Part shown: positions 59,807-64,000 of the stretch, one piece after another
Layout: each line of letters starts with the position of its first letter
Position numbering within the stretch: position 1 is the stretch's first letter
NCBI GenBank assembly: GCA_946414435.1
Contig: CAMKOM010000011.1
Span: forward strand, 1-64,000
DNA: 64,000 nt
Direction: 5' to 3'
From: an uncultured Bacteroidota bacterium
GTDB lineage: Bacteria > Bacteroidota > Bacteroidia > Bacteroidales > SZUA-534
Notes under the pieces: model-generated
Seen by the model: only the letters and a program-made list of their open reading frames with translations
What the model was told of the DNA's origin: nothing
The model's database searches: none
Made by a program: the position numbers and the translations under genes

Positions 59807-60178
59807 ATGGAATATCTCTGCGACACCTGCATACTAATTGATTATCTGCGAGGCAAACAAGAAGCATACAACCGTCTTTCTGCCGACCGCAGCAAAGGTT
59901 TAGGAATGTCATCTGTCACATTAATGGAACTGATGGTGGGCGCATTGAATAAGCGCGAGGTGTCGGTGATAAAAAAGGCCTTTTCTGATTTTGAGATTGT
60001 TGACATTTCAAGACCAATATCGATAAAAGCCCGATTATTAATTGAAAAATACGCCAAAAGTCACGGTCTTCTCATTCCTGATGCCCTTATTGCTGCCACA
60101 GCGTTGGAGTTAGGCGTGCCGCTGTGCACCGCCAATGTGGGCGATTTCCGTTTCATTCCCGACATCGCGTTGGTTTAA
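59807..60178 (+). CDS. VapC-like PIN-domain toxin
   Basis: MEYLCDTCILIDYLRG (first Asp), SSVTLMELMVGA (Glu), LLIPDALIAATALELGVPLCTANVGDFRFIPDIALV (distal acidic residues). Confidence 0.9.
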   Translation: MEYLCDTCILIDYLRGKQEAYNRLSADRSKGLGMSSVTLMELMVGALNKREVSVIKKAFSDFEIVDISRPISIKARLLIEKYAKSHGLLIPDALIAATALELGVPLCTANVGDFRFIPDIALV

Positions 60179-60286
60179 ATACCATACATTTTGTCGTTTG
60201 TTGAGACAATGCCGTCAGCACACGAAACATAAACGCAAAACACCGCAGGGCTGTCAGGGTTGGCGGCCTTGCAGGGTTGGAATAGG

Positions 60287-60350
60287 TGCACAAAAACGTA
60301 GAAACGCGGCGCGCCACGTTTGTGCAGGCGGCGGAGGTTGGGCATTGGTG
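60287..60350. repeat. Palindromic repeat copy 2 (REP/MITE-like)
   Basis: cgtagaaacgcggcgcgccacgtttgtgcaggcggcggaggttgggcattggtg aligns with copy 1; flanked by imperfect stem TGCACAAAAACGT/ACGTTTGTGCA. Confidence 0.75.
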
Positions 60351-60383
60351 AGTGGAGAAAATTCCGTTTTCCCGATACCCTGT

Positions 60384-60417
60384 AAAAAAAGAAACCCGAA
60401 TTTCTTCGAGTTTCTTT
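60384..60417 (-). terminator. Rho-independent terminator downstream of tRNA-Lys
   Basis: Minus strand AAAGAAACTCGAA-GAAA-TTCGGGTTTCTTTTTTT (one mismatch in the stem). Confidence 0.8.
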
Positions 60418-60421
60418 GTTG

Positions 60422-60494
60422 TGACCCGCCAGGGGATCGAACCCTGGACCCACAGATTAAGAGTCTGTTGCTCTACCAGCTGAGCTAGCGAGTC
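60422..60494 (-). tRNA. tRNA-Lys (CUU)
   Basis: Minus strand GACTCGCTAGCTCAGCTGGTAGAGCAACAGACTCTTAATCTGTGGGTCCAGGGTTCGATCCCCTGGCGGGTCA; anticodon loop CTCTTAA. Confidence 0.95.
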
Positions 60495-60684
60495 AGCGGT
60501 GCAAAGGTAGAAAAAACTTAAAATGGCAATAACCTACAGAGTTTTTTTTTGAATAAAAATGGCGACGTGTGTAAGTGATTTAAAAACAGGTTGTTGGTGA
60601 TGGCGCGTTTTGCTTTGATGAATTAATATCTATATCCTATAGTTCGATATGAACGAATAAACAATACTTGATAAAATAAAAAAA

Positions 60685-60703
60685 CTCGCAATCATCTTGC
60701 GAG
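60685..60703 (-). terminator. Rho-independent terminator downstream of the 60734 gene
   Basis: Minus strand CTCGCAA-gatga-TTGCGAG followed by T-rich tract. Confidence 0.75.
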
Positions 60704-60733
60704 CTTCTTTACATCAGTGTTCAAGAAATTTTT

Positions 60734-61159
60734 TCACTCATCGTATCCGTCACGGAATTTTCCGCCTTTTTCTTGCTCAAAATCATCATCTTCGGCTTCA
60801 TCGCTGTAACTGATGTGGATTGCTGTCCATTTGTCGTTGAGCGGAACTTTTGCTACACCCGATAAGTCGTATTCACTCAGCAAGTTAAATACTGTTTTTT
60901 CATTTAGGTCTGTTCCTGATTTGGGGTAGCAAAACCAAAGTTTGCCATCGGTTTCAATGGCATTCATTGCCTCGTTTAGCAGATTTTCGGCATCGTTGCG
61001 GTTTTCGGCAAAGATTTGTACATAGCTATAGTAGTCTTCTACTTCTGTGTGCACATCAATGCCTTCACTTTTAACCAATTGCAGAAATTCTTTGGGGGAA
61101 TTAAGAATCAAAACGGTCTTACCGCCGGTAAGACTTAGTTTTTTCAAGATAGGGTTCAT
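60734..61159 (-). CDS. Conserved hypothetical protein (DUF3052-like)
   Basis: LNEAMNAIETDGKLWFCYPKSGTDLNEKTVFNLLSEYDLSGVAKVPLNDKWTAIHIS, compact 141-aa protein. Confidence 0.6.
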   Translation of the reverse strand: MNPILKKLSLTGGKTVLILNSPKEFLQLVKSEGIDVHTEVEDYYSYVQIFAENRNDAENLLNEAMNAIETDGKLWFCYPKSGTDLNEKTVFNLLSEYDLSGVAKVPLNDKWTAIHISYSDEAEDDDFEQEKGGKFRDGYDE

Positions 61160-61299
61160 TTATTCCATCAATAAATAAGAATTAACGATTCAAAGTAAAT
61201 GAAAGTTTTATTCGTTTTGCATAGAGCGTGAAAAAAAATATACAGTCCGCATTGTTGTTTGAAATGAAGAATTTTTGAAAGCCTATGGCATTGGTGAGA

Positions 61300-63438
61300 T
61301 CAGTAAATGATTTCCATTTCATCAATCAAGTGGCTGGCGCCAGCGTATTTGTCGATGAAAAACAGAACAAAGCGGATGTCGAGACTGATGTTGCGGCAGA
61401 TGTCGGCATCAAACTGTAGGTCACTCATTGTGCCTTCCCATACGCGGTCGAAATTCAGGCCGATGAGGTTGCCATCAGTATCGAAAACGGGGCTGCCAGA
61501 GTTACCACCTGTGGTGTGGCATGTGCTAAGGAAACAGACGGTTAGTGATGAGTCGGCATTGCTGTACGGGCCAAAATTGCGGTCTGCATAAAGTTTTATC
61601 AGATGGTCGGGGGCGGTGTAGTCGTATACGTCCATATGGCATTTTTCAATTATACCGCCAAGTGTGGTAAAAGGAGCATAACTGATTGCGTCGGTAGGGT
61701 GATAGCCTTTTATCTGCCCATAGGCTATGCGGAAGGTTGAATTGGCATCGGGAAAAAGTTGGCTGCTGGCGAAGCACTCACGCTGCAATTGCATAAAAAG
61801 CCGCTGATGCTGGTTGTTCTTGCGTTGAATCTGTGAAATCTGCTTGCTTATTTTGTCGTGATAGATGTCGTCGGTTTCGCTGGCAAGCTTGTAGAGAGGG
61901 TCTTTGAGCAATTTTTTTTCGTTTATGACGGAGTGTTTCTCGAAGAAGGCGATGGCCATAGCAGGGTTGGTGAACATTGAATTGCGGCAGGCATGCGCAA
62001 AAGATGTGACTCCGTTTCCTTTTTTAAGTGTGGCAGGTACATGTTCTGGCAAAGCGTTGGCCATATATTCGTTGATCAACATCTTTGAGACCGATATGTC
62101 TGTTTCCGGGTCATAATCGGTATAAAAATCATTCAGATAATTTATAATTCGTGTGCGACGCAGGCTGTCTTCCATTTTGTCGTTGATAAGCGTTCTTATT
62201 TTGCGGCAAACTGTGATAGCTTCCGATTTGTAGAGTGTTTCGCTCATAAGCAGCCAAGCCTGATTCTGATTCACATATTCAATATAGTCGGCTTCATAAT
62301 CGTCCAACAGATTGCTGTACAATTTTTTCCGCTCATCCGATTCTTCAATCCACGTAGTCATCAGCCGTTCGCGCTCGCGTTTTTTGGACACAACGTGCTT
62401 TTTTGCAAGTCCGCGCCGTTCGCCGTCGAGTTTTTTCCATGCGTTGGCAAGACTGGCTACTTTGCTGGTGTATTTTATCATCACCGACTGGTCAGAACGC
62501 ATACGCTCTTTTATTATATCGATGGATTTGCTGCGAATGCCAACCACAAGCGGGTCGAAGGTGTTTTGTGTGGCTTCTACGGCAAACGATGGCAAGTACT
62601 CATTTGTGGTTCCAGGGTAACCCATCAGCATCACAAAATCGTCTTCTTGTTTTTGTTTCGCGTTTATTTTCAAATGGTTGCTTGCTTGATATGGAATATT
62701 GTCGGCAGAGTAGGGTGCAGGGCGATTTAAACTATCGGCATAGATGCGAAAAATGGTGAAATCACCTGTGTGACGTGGCCATACCCAGTTGTCGGTATCA
62801 CCGCCAAATTTTCCAATTGAAATTGGGGGCGTTCCAACTAATCGGATGTCTTCAAAAATCTCGTATACAGATAGATAATACTCATTGCCGCAATAGAAGG
62901 CGTCAACGTGAGCTTTTAGAGTTGAGTTAGCCGAAGCTGTTTGTTCAATGTTTGTTATGTTCTTGGTTATCAGGTTGCTACGTAAGGAGCTCGTCATAGT
63001 GTCGTTTACCCCATCAAGCACTTGTGCGGTAACATCTTCCATACGGCGTAAAAAACAGACTCCTATATTATTACCGCCTAGTTCGTCTGCTTGATTCATC
63101 GCCCAAAATCCGTTGGTAATATAGTCGTTCTGCAACGAGCTGTGCTGCTGCACCACATTGAGCCCGCAATGGTGGTTGGTAATGACTAGGCCATGCGCCG
63201 AAATGACTGAACCTGAGCAGAAATGATGGAATGGCATGTCAAGGTCGACAAAGCCTACAACCGCACTGCTTAGACATGACTGATTGATGTTGTATATGTC
63301 ATCGGCTGTAAGGTGTAGCCCCATTTCAGTCATCTCGCCAATGTTATTCTCAAGCAAAAAAGGCAACCACATTCCTTCATTGGCGCGAACCGACAATGCT
63401 GCAAAAATGCCTAATAATGTTACAGTCTGGCGTCTCAT
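61300..63438 (-). CDS. S46 family serine peptidase (dipeptidyl-peptidase 7/11 family); ORF track start 63507, likely ATG at 63438
   Basis: Signal peptide; ANEGMWLP; VITNHHCG (His), GGDTDNWVWPRHTGDF (Asp), TTGGNSGSPV (Ser), followed by GLNFDRVWEGTMSD. Confidence 0.95.
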   Translation of the reverse strand: MRRQTVTLLGIFAALSVRANEGMWLPFLLENNIGEMTEMGLHLTADDIYNINQSCLSSAVVGFVDLDMPFHHFCSGSVISAHGLVITNHHCGLNVVQQHSSLQNDYITNGFWAMNQADELGGNNIGVCFLRRMEDVTAQVLDGVNDTMTSSLRSNLITKNITNIEQTASANSTLKAHVDAFYCGNEYYLSVYEIFEDIRLVGTPPISIGKFGGDTDNWVWPRHTGDFTIFRIYADSLNRPAPYSADNIPYQASNHLKINAKQKQEDDFVMLMGYPGTTNEYLPSFAVEATQNTFDPLVVGIRSKSIDIIKERMRSDQSVMIKYTSKVASLANAWKKLDGERRGLAKKHVVSKKRERERLMTTWIEESDERKKLYSNLLDDYEADYIEYVNQNQAWLLMSETLYKSEAITVCRKIRTLINDKMEDSLRRTRIINYLNDFYTDYDPETDISVSKMLINEYMANALPEHVPATLKKGNGVTSFAHACRNSMFTNPAMAIAFFEKHSVINEKKLLKDPLYKLASETDDIYHDKISKQISQIQRKNNQHQRLFMQLQRECFASSQLFPDANSTFRIAYGQIKGYHPTDAISYAPFTTLGGIIEKCHMDVYDYTAPDHLIKLYADRNFGPYSNADSSLTVCFLSTCHTTGGNSGSPVFDTDGNLIGLNFDRVWEGTMSDLQFDADICRNISLDIRFVLFFIDKYAGASHLIDEMEIIY

Positions 63439-63639
63439 AAAATTGAATTTTTGATTTGGAAAAATAGTAAAATTTGTCGACTGCCCACGATTCTCTGGCA
63501 GTTTCATGGAAAAAGAATTGTGTGTTTCAAATCGGAATTAAATAGTGGAATGAATCGGGAGGTTGTGAATTGGTAATTTGTAAATGTTGGTGTGCGGTAA
63601 AGATTCAGTTTCCCGTGCATCTATTGTGTTTAGTATGGA

Positions 63640-64000
63640 TTATATCCCATTCACCACATTCACCGGCCTCCCTTCAACGAAAGCCTTAAGATTGCCAACC
63701 GCAATGCACATCAGGCGTTGGCGGGCTTCGAAGGTGGCCCACGCAATGTGCGGCGTGATTTGGCAGTTGCGGGCGGTGAGCAGCGGATTGTCGGCAGCGG
63801 GCGGCTCGGTGGATAGCACATCGACAGCTGCAGCGGCAATGCGACCACGGTTAAGAGCGTCGGCAAGGGCCTGCTCATCGACAAGCGGGCCGCGGCCTGT
63901 GTTTATCAGTATTGCCGATGACTTCATCCGCGCAAGCACGGCGGCGTTTATCAGGTGGCAGGTGTTGTCGGAAAGCGGACAATGCAGGCTCACAATATCG
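63640..64000 (-). CDS. D-isomer-specific 2-hydroxyacid dehydrogenase (C-terminal part; truncated at window edge)
   Basis: DIVSLHCPLSDNTCHLINAAVLARMKSSAILINTGRGPLVDEQALADALNRGRIAAAAVDVLSTEPPAADNPLL...ITPHIAWATFEARQRL. Confidence 0.93.
   Translation of the reverse strand, partial: DIVSLHCPLSDNTCHLINAAVLARMKSSAILINTGRGPLVDEQALADALNRGRIAAAAVDVLSTEPPAADNPLLTARNCQITPHIAWATFEARQRLMCIAVGNLKAFVEGRPVNVVNGI

Noticed and set aside
60135-60488. ORFs overlapping the repeat and tRNA-Lys (also 60175-60453)
   Set aside because: Overlap tRNA-Lys and the palindromic repeat; translation GDRTLDPQ... is typical of spurious ORFs over tRNA genes.

Overview
The 64 kb window comes from a Bacteroidetes (Bacteroidales-like) chromosome; promoters match the TTG-N19-TAnnTTTG type. 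Left part (0-16.8 kb): housekeeping and accessory genes, namely glycosyltransferase, triple-FKBP PPIase, rhomboid protease, mutL, tRNA-Glu, rpsT, lysA/lysC, a carboxylesterase, a GNAT acetyltransferase, and a YfiR-like protein next to a TonB-dependent receptor. Middle (17.0-34.0 kb): the str-S10-spc-alpha ribosomal supercluster from rpsL to rplQ, with no map gene between secY and infA. Then a PolB-type exonuclease, an ECF sigma/anti-sigma-like locus and ssrA (tmRNA, tag (A)GENSYALAA). Right part (38.6-59.4 kb): a tightly packed, co-directional seven-gene cluster of secreted or outer-membrane proteins. It includes a 2846-aa protein with about 26 SprB-like repeats and a T9SS-type C-terminal sorting domain, and a 1228-aa protein with an HELAHG...LMDY zincin-like module. 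The last ~300 aa of that protein are AT-rich, resemble a Cys/His (NlpC/P60- or papain-like) domain, and are followed 6 bp later by an AT-rich gene for an exported 305-aa orphan. I read this as a candidate T9SS/adhesin-linked polymorphic toxin and periplasmic immunity locus; it is the most interesting item in the window. Downstream are a VapBC-like PIN toxin-antitoxin pair bracketed by two copies of a palindromic repeat, tRNA-Lys, an S46 dipeptidyl-peptidase (DPP11-like by motif) and a truncated 2-hydroxyacid dehydrogenase. All family calls come from reading motifs; no database search was possible.
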